A stretch of DNA of 64,000 nucleotides from Girardinichthys multiradiatus. Taxonomy: Eukaryota; Chordata; Actinopteri; Cyprinodontiformes; Goodeidae. Under the pieces are notes generated by a model, which saw only the letters and a list, made by a program, of their open reading frames with translations, ran no database searches and had not been told where the DNA came from. Numbering within the stretch: position 1 is the first letter of the stretch; every line of letters starts with the position of its first letter. Where the stretch lies: positions 37,222,174 to 37,286,173 of the forward strand of contig NC_061803.1 in assembly GCF_021462225.1 (NCBI RefSeq), in the 5' to 3' direction. This document shows positions 12,801 through 24,800 of the stretch, piece after piece. A program made the translations under genes and the position numbers.

Positions 12801-15800
12801 TCCTGGTGATTTGCGAACCTTAGCTCTTCGTGAGGGCCATGACTATATGGTGTTTGATTTATATATCTTTTCCTTTTTCTTCTTTGTTTTTTTTCTTTTA
12901 TTTTGATTCTTTTTCTGGGTGTTGGTTTGCTAGAATTTTTTGTATGATTGTTTTATGATCATAAGGGGGGAGTGTGATGGAAATTCTTTTAAAAACATTC
13001 CACAGTGTATGACCTTTGGGTTACCTCACTCCCCTGAACCTCTGTGTTATTGGAGAAAGCTGTAAAAGTCATTATCAGAAGTTTAATGGTTAAGGCCATT
13101 TTTCAGGGTGATGCCTTTGGGAGAGTAGATGGTTGTTCCTAGGTAACCTTGTCACCTTTGAACCCGAGAAGGGTCTAGGGTCGTAAAACACAGACTCTTT
13201 GCAGTTGAGATAACACTGTCTTGTTCTGGTATAAATACTGTGTGTAAATAGCGTTTGGGGCTCTGTTCAACTGACTTGCTTGGTGACAGAGTCATTCAAA
13301 CGCTGAATGCCTTTGAATAAAACTTATTAAGGCAAAGTCCGGATTTTCTCTCTTCTTGTGAGTCAACTTCTCTCCACTTTGATAAGAAAATTCCACAACA
13401 GTGGCATAGGTTATCCTGAGGTATCTCTGTGGTTATGCTGCTATAGGCTTAGACTGCTGGAGGACATAATGACCACTTTCATTCTCTCTGCTACATTCTC
13501 ATACTACTCTCCAATTTTTGCATTATTTGCTGTTATTTCAGCTTCTAACTTTATGTTCTCTCTCATTTCTCTTTCTAGAAGCTACACCTAGCCTGACTCT
13601 GTCTACCTGTGACACCTTTCTGGAGAGGGGCATTGTCCGAGCTTCTGCTGGCAACAACTTAATGTTCACCCTCTACCGATGACCCACATGGCCCTGTCTT
13701 TCAGTGTTTAACCCTTTCTCTCTCCTAGACATAGCTACTGACTGAGCTTCTACTGTGACTAACCATATATGCTCTCTTTCAGACTCTAACCTTGAAAACT
13801 GGCTCAGAGTTTATCTGTTCTTTCTTTCTAGGTGAAACGACTAAAGGAGCTACATCCATTAACATTTACTTTTCCTTCCCATAGAAAGTACTCCTGGATC
13901 AGTACTTCTGTGTTCTTTTTGTGTCTCTGCTCTGTTCACTCAAACCCCCAGTCGGTCGTGGCAGATGGCTGCTCACACTGAGCCTGGTTCTGCTGGAGGT
14001 TTCCTCTCCACTGTCGCTACATGCATGCTCAGTATGAGGGATTGCTGCAAAGCCAACGCCAGTGACTGTCTACTGTCTCTACATGTTCATCTAGGAGGAG
14101 TGACTGCTACAAATCTCTGACTGGATGCAATCTGCTGGGTTTCCTTAGATAGAAAAACTTTTTATCCAATTTGAATAAATAACTGAATCTGCTCAGAATG
14201 GGCTAATTGTAAGCTAGCGCCAATCACTGATTCACCCAGCAAGACATGAGGTGGAGGTTCACTAATGAGCATCATCAGGGTGTGATAGAAAACAACAGGA
14301 ACCCTCTCTGTGAGCTTCTAGCTGGATCTGCATCATGATGTTAAATATATGTGATCTTTAGTCAAAATCAAAGCATTTAAACCTAAAGTTACAAAACACA
14401 TTAAAAGATCCTTCAGATCATCACATTGCATCCCATGACTGCAGCTAGTCCAATAGTCCAGTTCTACATGTAGACAGAAACAGGTGTTGCTCAATTAACC
14501 AGGAAAATATCTCCTGGTGCCAGTAAGACATAGTAGAAATAGAAAAGTAACCCTCCTCTCTTTCATACAGTGAGGAAAAGAAGTATTTGAATACCCTGCG
14601 ACTTTGCAAGTTCTCATGGAAATCATGGAGGGGATAGTTTTTTCTAAATATCCTAAAATGTGTAATTTGCTGCTTCAGCCAAATGTTTTTCATCAGTTAT
14701 AAAGTGTTATTCTTTTTTTTTTTTAAGAATTTGTTTGGCACTAGAGGCCTTTATTTTGATAGTAGGCAGACGGGAAGGAGGGGCAAAGAGAGGGGGAGAC
14801 ATTCGGCAAAGGTCACCGGGTCCAGGACTCGAACCTGGGACGGCCTCTTCGAGGACTGTAGCCTCTGTATGTGGTTGCGCGCTAACCCCTACACCACCAG
14901 CGTCGCGCCCATAAACTGTTATTCTTCATCCTTCACGTAAACTAACAAAAAATGAAAACCACATCAAATTATTGTGAATCTTTTGAAACGCCACAATGCA
15001 GCATTCATGAATATGAAGATGCTCTAAAAATTTAAAATATTTGGTTCTGTGTTAGAAAAAAGATGAAGTAAAAGTAAGCTTTTTATTATTTGCAGAACTG
15101 ATGTGGAACAGAAAAACTGCAGAGTAAATACAAAGAAAACAGGAAAGTTAAGTAAATCACAGTAAAAGCATTAGAATAAATTTTAAAACTGGAGCGCAAA
15201 ATTAGCCTGACTCCTTTTAAAAAAGTAAATAATTCAATAAATAAACACTTAGGCAGAGACCCAAAGTTAGGCCCTTGACCTAGGGCAGGGGTCTTAAACT
15301 CCAGTCCTCGAGGGCAGGTGTCCTGCAACTTTTAGATGTGTCCCTGGTCCAACATACCTTAAACAAATGGCTGCATTTCCTCTCAGTATGCAGTCAAGTT
15401 CTCCAGAGTCCTGCTAATGACCTAATTATTTGATTCAGGTGTTTTGAAGCAGAGGAATATCTAAAAGTTGCAGGTTACCGGCCCTCGAGGACTGGAGTTT
15501 GTCACCTCTATCCTAGGGTGACCAGATGTTCCGATTTGCGCTGGACTGTGGCCCATTTTTCACTCCTATCCCAGGGTCCCTCAGACAAAAACAATGTCGC
15601 GCATTTGACTGGGTCTAATTTTGATAAGTCAAAAAACTATTTGACTGGAGCTTTTCTGAAATGCAAAGAAAGCAGAGCTGCAGTCAATATCACAGAGCTG
15701 TCAATCAAAATATGCAACATCAGCGTCCCACGTCATGACCAACCGGCTTGCCACAATGCTAGTAAAATAAAACAGAACAAGGAAAGGGTTTTCTTGTATA

Positions 15801-18800
15801 GCTTACATCATTAGGCTATACAGAATATAATGGAAAATATGTCACAGAAAAGAAAATGCAGCCACAACAAAGACTGGGAAACAGGTTATAACTGGGTGAG
15901 GCCAGTGAAAGGTGATCTCTGAAGAATATTTATGAAGTTTCCCAAAGTTATTTTTCAATTTCACATGGAGGCGAGTACGATGTGAAGAGACATTGTAAAA
16001 GTGAGTCGCACAAGAAATGTACAGCTGAAAAAGCCGCCTGCTAATCTATGGAATCATTTTACTCAAACCCAGAGATGACAGCCAGACAGACAAGGTAACA
16101 GCAGCAGCTGAGATTAACAGTGTTAAAATTTAAAAGTTTGCAACCTTTTTTTCAAACTTGTGGTAATACAATGTTTCAAAGCAGAGACTGATGAATGTAA
16201 TGTGAGATCTTAGTTAAATTCTAATTTATGACATCATCATGGTGTTGGGAATGTGTCCCACAATGGCCCTCATAAGCATTCTTGTTGTCCCGCATTTGTT
16301 TTTTTGATATCTGGTCACCCTAACTGAACCCTTGGTTTGGTGATAAACATCAGGTGCTACAAAAATGCAAATGAATAAAATTATGTAGAAATAAAACTAG
16401 TCTCAATCACCAGAAGGATTATTAAAAAACATATAGATAGTCAAATACCCGGAAAGAAATAAAATGTATTTAAACAAAGAAATGTGACTCACTGTCTGGT
16501 GTGCAGTCGGTGAAGAGCGGCACTAGAAGAGGCACATTATCAATGTTCTTCAAATGAGGACGAACCTGGTGGATCCCACGGGGCAGCTTAGCCTGAGAAA
16601 GAGCAGGAAGATGTAAACTGTAAAACAACACAATCAGACTAAATATAACGTTAAATTCAAGTTATTTATTCTTTAAAATGATCTAAAAGCATCAAATAAG
16701 CACAAAATGCCTGGCAACAATGGAAGAAAGTTGAATGAAATGAATACTGCTTTATGTCAATGTATGGATAAGGTGATGATTACTCTGTTACAATCCTCCA
16801 GGAAACTTGGCACGTCGCTGTCTGTGGGCTGAAAACTGGCCAGATCGGACTGAGCCTCCTCCTCCTGCAGCAGGGGACCCTCTGCTTCATCTCGGGAATC
16901 TTCAGAACATAATAGAGGAAAATGGACATTGGACAAATAACAGATCTTATATACTGTTGCCATTGCTTTGGCGGATGACCTAAATGAACCATCCCAGGTC
17001 TAACTGGTAACACAGGTTTGCCTCCAGTATGGCTGCTTAACCTCTCACTGCAGTGCAGATCACCATTCAGGGTTTATTTACCTGCAGTAGCGCAAAACTT
17101 GTGTACAGTTGGTTTTGGGAAGCTAACATCTCTCTCACTGAACACAAAATCCATGGAACTTGGAGGGAATCCATATAAGGTGGAAACAACAGAGCTGGTG
17201 ACGGTTTATATGACCAGCACATAATCCAGAGTTCCTACACAATATTCAGGTCAAAATTCCAGACATTTGCAAAGTTCTAAGGTCTTTACACTCATTTTTA
17301 TTTAAAAAAAACTAGTGACTTCTATTTTTACATACAGTTTATTATGAATTTCCAGCATAGATTTCTGCAGTGGACAGGCTTTAGGTATGGAAATGCCAAC
17401 ACAGGAGGGAGGGAGGGAGGGAGGGAGAAAAAGAAAGAAAGAAAGAAAGAAAGAAAGACTGACTGACTGACTGACTGACTGACTGACTGACTGACTGACT
17501 GACTGACTGACTGACTGACTGACTGACTGACTGACTGACTGACTGACTGACTGACTGACTGACTGACTGACTGACTGACTGACTGACTGACTGACTGACT
17601 GATTTAGAAAATGGGATAGAAACTCTGGACTTGGACTGCAGTTCTAAATTTCCAGAAAATTTAAACGTACTAGTCTATTCATTTACACATTTGCCATAGC
17701 CAGGAGACAGCCAATCACATCAAGTACTGAAGCATGAAAGGTTTTATGAAACTTCTCTAATATTTCAAAAAAGGCCAAAATAGTTGAAAGAAGAACCTGG
17801 AAAAGCTGATTAAAATGCTAGAAGATCATCCTATCTGTTAATAATAACTGAAGTTTGAGAAGCAAACCTACCCTGGTGGAGGTCTTCATGCAGCGAACCA
17901 TGGCCAGTGCTGGATGGAGCTCCCTCACAGGGACCATCTCCATTTGCAGTCAGAGATATGTGACAGTTCCAGCCTGTTTCTAATCCCATCTTCTCTGCAA
18001 ACACCTACACAGAAACATCAATATGTTCTCATAGAGAACCATCCCACAGAAGATCACAGGTCTCTACCTTAAACAGACTGTAGTCATTAAGTTTTCCTCA
18101 TTTAGCTTTAATATTTGTAATGATGTGAATCTCAATGAGGGAGATATTTATTAATTAAATATATTCAGTGGTTCCTTTCAGATTCAGCTTCAGTAGAACA
18201 GTGACTGTGTTATAATTTACTTCTCACAACCTTACAGAAGGTCTGCAGCACCTTTAGATGGAAACAACTCCAACCATTTCTTCTACCCTGAAGCTGAAGC
18301 TCACGAAAGCCTCGTTTTTCATCCTGTTACCTTTAAACAGACCTAAACCAGGTTGGTGAGGTCTATATTTAAATCTGGAAAACTAAAAAACACTTTTGTA
18401 ACTTTAGAAAAACAAGAAGAGAGACCAACAAAAGGAGTGTTTGAACTACCTCTGCCTTTACATCAGATAAGCTACATGAGATATCTGCACCATCTGATAG
18501 CAGCAACATCTGATTCTTGTCCTCTTTTGTCCAATCACCAGAGCTTCCACAGTGGTCTTTCTCTTGGCTTTAAATGGTCTTGCTCCTCCATACCTCTCTC
18601 ACCTGTTTCAGCCTTACGTTTCTGGTCAGCTGCTTTCTCTGACCAGCTGACCAGAAGGCCCAGTCTTTTTCTCTTTAAAAAAACACAAAATGTGAGTTGG
18701 TTTGTTTCAGTTTTTAGTTTATTCATTTCTGTCCTTGTAGCACATTTTATTTCTAGTTTTATTGTTTTTCCATTCTATTTTATTATTTAGGCCATGGTTT

Positions 18801-21800
18801 GATCTGTTATAGTGCTGTACAGCACTTTGGTTTGAATAATTTGTTTATGTGCTTTAAAAAAATGGATTTGGATTTAAAATCCTACTGCATGTACAGAACC
18901 CAGGTCAGATAGCTTCAAGGTGATTTAAAAAGAAGGAAACAGGTAATCCCTGAAGAAGATACCCATTTATGGTACTGTCCATCATTCTTCAAATCCCATC
19001 CTTTACCAACAAGTACTGCATTCCTCTGTGTTTTTCTGATCAATATTTCACCTTCATTAAAGTGTTCCTATAGAGAGACCCTCCAATCTTTAAAGTAGTT
19101 CAGTTCGTTCAGTTTACTAAAGATTCAGAACAAACAGTGTGACCCATGGTTCTGATTAACATATGTTATTCCTGGTCTGTTTTTGGTCTGCCTTTTCATG
19201 TAACATTTGATATGGTGCTAAACGATTTATGTAACCATTTCATCTAGAACTGCACAGGTCAGGTACTGAACCATTCCTCTGCTGCGCTGAACAAGGGAAA
19301 CCTCTACAACACTGTGAGAAGGTATTTCCTCTGGTTTTACTTTTAGTTCCACTTAAATATTTCAGATCATCAAACTAAGTTTAATATCAGACAAGGATAA
19401 CCAGAGAAAATACCCAAAGCCTGTTTTTAAATGATGATTCTATTTATAAAAGGGAAAAAGCAAATCAAACCCACCTAACCCTAACCAAAAACTCAAACTA
19501 ATAACTGGTTTAACCTCTCCATGGAAGAATGCTGGCCCACTATTCATTCCAGAAATTTAGTAATTTAGGAGCACTGGAGGGTTTTCCAGCAGAAACAGCC
19601 TAAGGTAATCCCATAGCATCTAAACTAGATTTAAGTCCATCCTTTAACTAGATCACCCTCTAGAGGTTGACTTACTGATGTGCTTGGATCATTGTCCTGT
19701 TGCCTAACCCATGTGTCTGGAACTGCTTAAGCATAAGGTCTGGAACTGACTGGGTTAAAGGATATTCTACTACAGGATATTCTACTGGGGCTGCACTAAG
19801 GTACAGTTGTAGCACTGCTGCCTTGCAGCAACAAGCTCCCAGGTTAGAATCCCAGCCTGAGGTCTTTCTGCATGCGGTATGTATGTTCTCACTGTGCATG
19901 AGTGGGTTCTCTCTGGGTACTCTGGATTCCTCCAACAGTCTATAACATGCATGGTTACGTGGTCTCCCCCAACAGTTAGGAATCTCTGAGGAATCAGTGC
20001 ATGCATGGATAGATTTGTATTTTTGTCCTGTGTGTCTCTCTGTTCCTGTATGATGGATGTACCCAATGGCCGCTGGAGATAGGCCACAGCCTATTATTTC
20101 CTGACTTCACAGGTTCGGCTGAAATCAGACGTAGGTGTGGCTGGTAAAGGTCGCTCACACTTTATTCATGATTTATCAATTAGGGTCAATAATTTTTCCA
20201 CATAAGGCCAGTTTAGCACGGATCGCTTTTTTCCTTTATTAAATGAAATTGTAATTTGAAAACTGCTTTTTGTATTTAATCAGGTTATCTTGTCTGATGT
20301 TAAACTTTGATCATCTGAAACATTTAAGTAGGACAAACAAGCAAAAACAGAAGATATCTGGAAGGGTTAAATACGTTTACAGCACTGAACACTTTATTCA
20401 AGGTCAACCAAAGTGTGAGTGCTCACCTTGCTGCGGAGCTCATCCTCCATGGAGAAATAAACAAAGCGAATGCAAGCAGTGACCAGGGCATCAATGAGAC
20501 GGACCGTGTCAAGCTTGGCCTGGAACTGAGATGACACCATTCCCATAAAGATCTGCCCACTCAGGGCTTGAACACAGTCTTCCCGCTCCATTCCTTCTCC
20601 TATCCCCTCTGTACATTTGACAGAAACAGATGGAACACGTCAGAACTCCTGTTTACTTGTTTGAATGTTCCTGCCCCTGAGTCTAATGCTTCACCATCTG
20701 AGCTCCAGCTGTTCCTTAACAAGTTGTGCTTGATCGGGGTGGTGGAGGGCAGCTCAATGCCAGAGAAGAGGCAGGGACCTGAGGCCAGTTCTACACATTT
20801 TCCATTCAGCTGGCTGGAGAGTGACACCTGCATGGGTTTGTAAGAAAAGGCAGAGCAGTAACCTGAGAGGCAGGCCCGCTGATAGAAGTCTAGAACCTTT
20901 TTCCTGTAACAGAGGAAAAAAGAAGTTTAAAAAGACAAGAATAATGAGAAAACTAAGACAAAGAGATCTAAAATCCAAAACAAGACCTGTCTGAGCCTGA
21001 TAGGGGGTAGATATCTGTTCCATCCCAGAAGTCTGTACAGGCCTCAAGGATAAGGTCAGCTGAACCATGGGACAGCATCTGGACGCTATCTACAAGCGCA
21101 TGAAGAGCAACACAAATATTAATGTGTTGGCATGGAAACAATTAAACATATCTATACCAACAAACAGCTGGCATGGGCCTGACCCACACAGGATGTGGGA
21201 CTTACTGGTGGAGGTGTCTCGCACACACAGTGACATGAGGTGGGAGATGGGGGGCTGGCGCTTTGTGAAGTAGGGCAGGCGGCAGGATGTGAACTCCTTG
21301 GTCTTCTCTATTGATGGCAGCTGGTAGAGAGTCAAGTGGATCTCCTGTTCAAACAGCTCCCTGGCACCAGGAGTGAACCCTATGACCCATGCAACAGAAA
21401 CAACACAAGGAGCTGGTGTCAGGAAACGTCTAACAAAATATTTCATACTAAAAAGGATTTACATACACAGTCTGTACATTAGAAACATCTGTTTATAACG
21501 TGCAGCGCTTCTGTTTTACACAAAACTATCTCCAGCTCCACGTTTTTGTTTGTCACTGAGAAGCCTGTTTTAAATAAAGAAAAACTCATAACCACCTGTG
21601 TGTTTATCTAAAATATTTAGACTTATAATCAGTTGTAAAAATACTGAAATACAGAAGTTATATAACCCAACAATTAAAATTGAAAAACAAAAAAACAAGA
21701 CACCTGGAAGTCCTCACTCCCTTTGTATTGGTTCAGCTTTTAAAATACTAATTTTTGGCCAAGACTCTTCTGTTGTTATGATATAACCTTAAAACCCTTT

Positions 21801-24800
21801 TTAAAGTATAAAATTCTGTGGACAAAATCATAGAAAGTAAAAATTAATATGTGTCGGTTTGTTGGTGTATTTGAATTGGCCAGCACACAAACAGTACAAT
21901 GAATCACATGTCCAACTTTCCCTACTAGAGTTTCTGCTCTCAGGTGGACAACGGTTTTTGACAGACGAGGCCCAGTGTGTGCATTGCAGACATTATGGGA
22001 CAAGCAGAACCTGAGCCTGTCTTAATAAGTCATGAGAAACAATCTGTCTTATAAAATGGCCATGATGTTCTAACTATGGGAATCCTTCTGCAGTTCGTTC
22101 ATCTACAGTTCCCTCCAAAAGAAAGTGTCTAACTTGGACATGAAAAAAGACCAGAGGTCAGTTTTTTAGCTCTGAATTGTATACCACAAAAACTACTATG
22201 GAGTTCGCCAGAGACTGAGACTATAAAGGACAACCGTTACCACGTAACATTGTTTTACATGTTCCGTCTCTTATTAATTAAATTGGTATATACGTAACTT
22301 ATAAAAAGTGGTAGGTTTTAGATGTGGTATGTAATTTTCTAGGTTAGTCTGCAACCCTGCTGTCCTGATTTTACCTCTATAAACAAACTACCACTGAGAG
22401 AAGCTGCAGGTAAAACCTAAAATGGCATATTATCAAAGAATAACATGTTAGTATTTCACCTATGAGCCTGGAGAGCTCACAAAGGCCCCAGGGCACGTAG
22501 ACAGGCAGCACCGAGCCATGACTCTCCTGCAGAGCCAGGTTAGACAGATGGTCAGAGAAGAGGCACAGCTGCTGGGAGACCCTGGCGTTGCACAGGTTCA
22601 GCATGATGTTGAGGCCCAGCGGCTTGAGAGAGGGCAGGTGGCCTTGCCAGGAGAGGTCATCAAACTGGATGCTGGTCGGGTTCTGCTGGTCTTGGGTCAG
22701 ACTCAGCATTTCCAGGTGGTAGTCGCAAACAAAGTCATCTGCCTCTGCTTCTGGGCAGCCCAGAGCGAAATCCTGGGAAAGAAAGACAGAAGAGTCTCAT
22801 CGACTGGACATCCTTAGCTACATGTATACTTCTGTGGATATTTAGTGTCAGGTTATGCTTCCTAGTCCATGCGATGTATAAAACGTTTTTACAGTTAAAC
22901 CCAAAATGTTTTATAACACTGACAGATTTATATCAAAAAGTATTTTCATTCAACCAAGACGTTTGTTTCTGATAGGAAATAAGACAATCATCTCTCAGAA
23001 GATTATAAAGCCATTTTGAAATTAAGAATTTATCTGTTTTATTTATATTTTACTAAAAGTGGCATGCTGAATTATTAAAATCCTTCTCAGTAATCAGTGG
23101 GAACGGCTTTAACTAAGATTACAGCAATCAAAGCCTTCCTTTAACAGCTGAACAGCCTTTCACTCTGAAGTTTTATCTTTGATGATAAACTCCAAGCCTG
23201 AGGCCTCCTTGCCATAACCCTAATCGTTGCGTCCCCCAGAGATTCTGCATCAGATTCTAGTCAGGATGCTGACTGGACTGGTCTAAAACATTAATATTAT
23301 TTTAAGTCAGAAGATACATGTTGGCCACCTTAATGGATTAATAAAAAACTGTTTGTGGAGATTTCTTGGTGAATAATATCACCATGAACCAGTTGATGAG
23401 AGCAATGTAACACTATAGATTGTTGTGACCCATCTGTTTAGCATTAGGCTGGTTACTATTTCATAATGTGGCTTAAAAGATAAGCATTGTTGCTTATATA
23501 GGTGAGAGAAGAAGGATTAAAACCTGCTGCTCCAGCCATAAACATGAGATCATTTCACAGCGTTTACACTGTAAAGTTGGATTATAATCCTTTCAAAGTC
23601 AGAGGCGGTTTGTGACATTGACAGTTTTCAATTCAGTTTATTTTTATAGCGCCAATTCACGACACATGTTGTCTCAAGGCACTTCACAAAAGTCAGGTAC
23701 ATACATTACAATTAATCCTAACCATTGAACAGTGCAGTCAGATTCAGTTATTTATTCAAATTGGATAAAAAGTTGTTTTTGTCTAAGGAAACCCAGCAGA
23801 TTGCATCCAGTCAGTGACTTGCAGCATTCCCTCCTCCCAGATGAGCATGTAGAGAGAGTGGACAGTGACTGGCGTTGACTTTGCAGCAATCCCTCATACT
23901 GAGCATGCATGTAGCGACAGTGAAGAGGAAAAACTCCCTTTTAACAGGAAGAAACCTCCAGCAGAACCAGGCTCAGTGTGAGCGGCCATCTACCACGACC
24001 GACTGGAGGTTTGAGAGAACAGAGCAGAGACACAAAAAGAACACAGAAGCACTGATCAAGGAGTACTTTCTATGGGAAGGAAAAGTAAATGTTAATGGAT
24101 GTAGCTATTTTAGTCGTTTCATCTAGAAAGAAAGAACAGATAAACTCTGAGCCAGTTTTCAAGGTTAGAGTCTGAAAGAGAGCACATAGAGTTAGTCACA
24201 GTAGAAGTTCAGTCAGTAGCCATGTCTAGGAGAGAAATAGGGTTAAACACTGAAAGACAGGGCTATGTGGATCATCTGTAGAGGGTGAGCATTAAGTTGT
24301 TGCCAGCAGAAGCTTGGATGATGCTCCTCTCCAGAAAGGTGTCACAGGTAGACACAGAATCAGGCCAGGTGTAGCTTCTAGGAAGAGAAAAGATAGAGAA
24401 CATAAAGTTTAAAACTGAAATAACAGCAAATAATGCAAAATTGGAGAGTAGTGTGAGAATGTAGCGAAGAGGGTGAAAGTGGTCATTATGTCCTCCAGCA
24501 GCCTAAGCCTATAGCAGCATAACTACAGAGATAGCTCAGGATAACCTAAACCACTCTAACTATAAGCTTTATCAAAAAGGAAAGTTTTAAGCCTAGCCTT
24601 AAAAGTAGACAGTGTGTCAGCCTCATAGATTTTTAAGAACTTAACCCTGAGAGACGTGTCAGCAGGGGCAGCATCATTTCTTTTCTAATCTGTAAATAAT
24701 TGACAGAGGTTTGTGGTTGTTTATATTTGTTCCATGGAACTTGAACCATTTAAAGCCCTAAAATATTTCTCTGAAGGAAGGATTTACTCCTTCTTTCCAC

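Larger units (their letters stand above)
5690..13400 (+). mobile_element. Endogenous retrovirus, class I (gamma/epsilon-like), defective
   Basis: A 7.7-kb provirus with two LTRs (TG...CA), leader, protease, reverse transcriptase, RNase H, integrase and envelope in order on the plus strand, antisense to tmem94. Class I assignment rests on the 4-bp duplication, the integrase type with a C-terminal WRGPF module, and a CX6CC-bearing transmembrane envelope subunit. Gag is reduced to a stub, pol is broken at several places and env carries one in-frame stop, so this copy cannot be complete. LTRs differ at about five substitutions and one 5-nt length change, which suggests a fairly recent insertion. 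Confidence 0.95.
18005..20426. other. tmem94 intron with old repeats
   Basis: Contains a LINE 3'-end remnant (18480-18880), a decayed DNA-transposon stretch (19520-19780) and a tRNA-like repeat remnant (19785-20090), listed separately. The rest shows nothing recognisable. Confidence 0.5.

Noticed and set aside
12697..12906. Small hydrophobic frame after env, considered as an accessory gene
   Set aside because: Low-complexity Phe run from poly-T; no conserved feature.
17401..17610. Possible CRISPR-like or regulatory repeat array
   Set aside because: It is a simple GACT microsatellite without spacers.
18353..18790. 145-codon plus-strand frame
   Set aside because: Explained by a decayed LINE 3' end; no intact domain.
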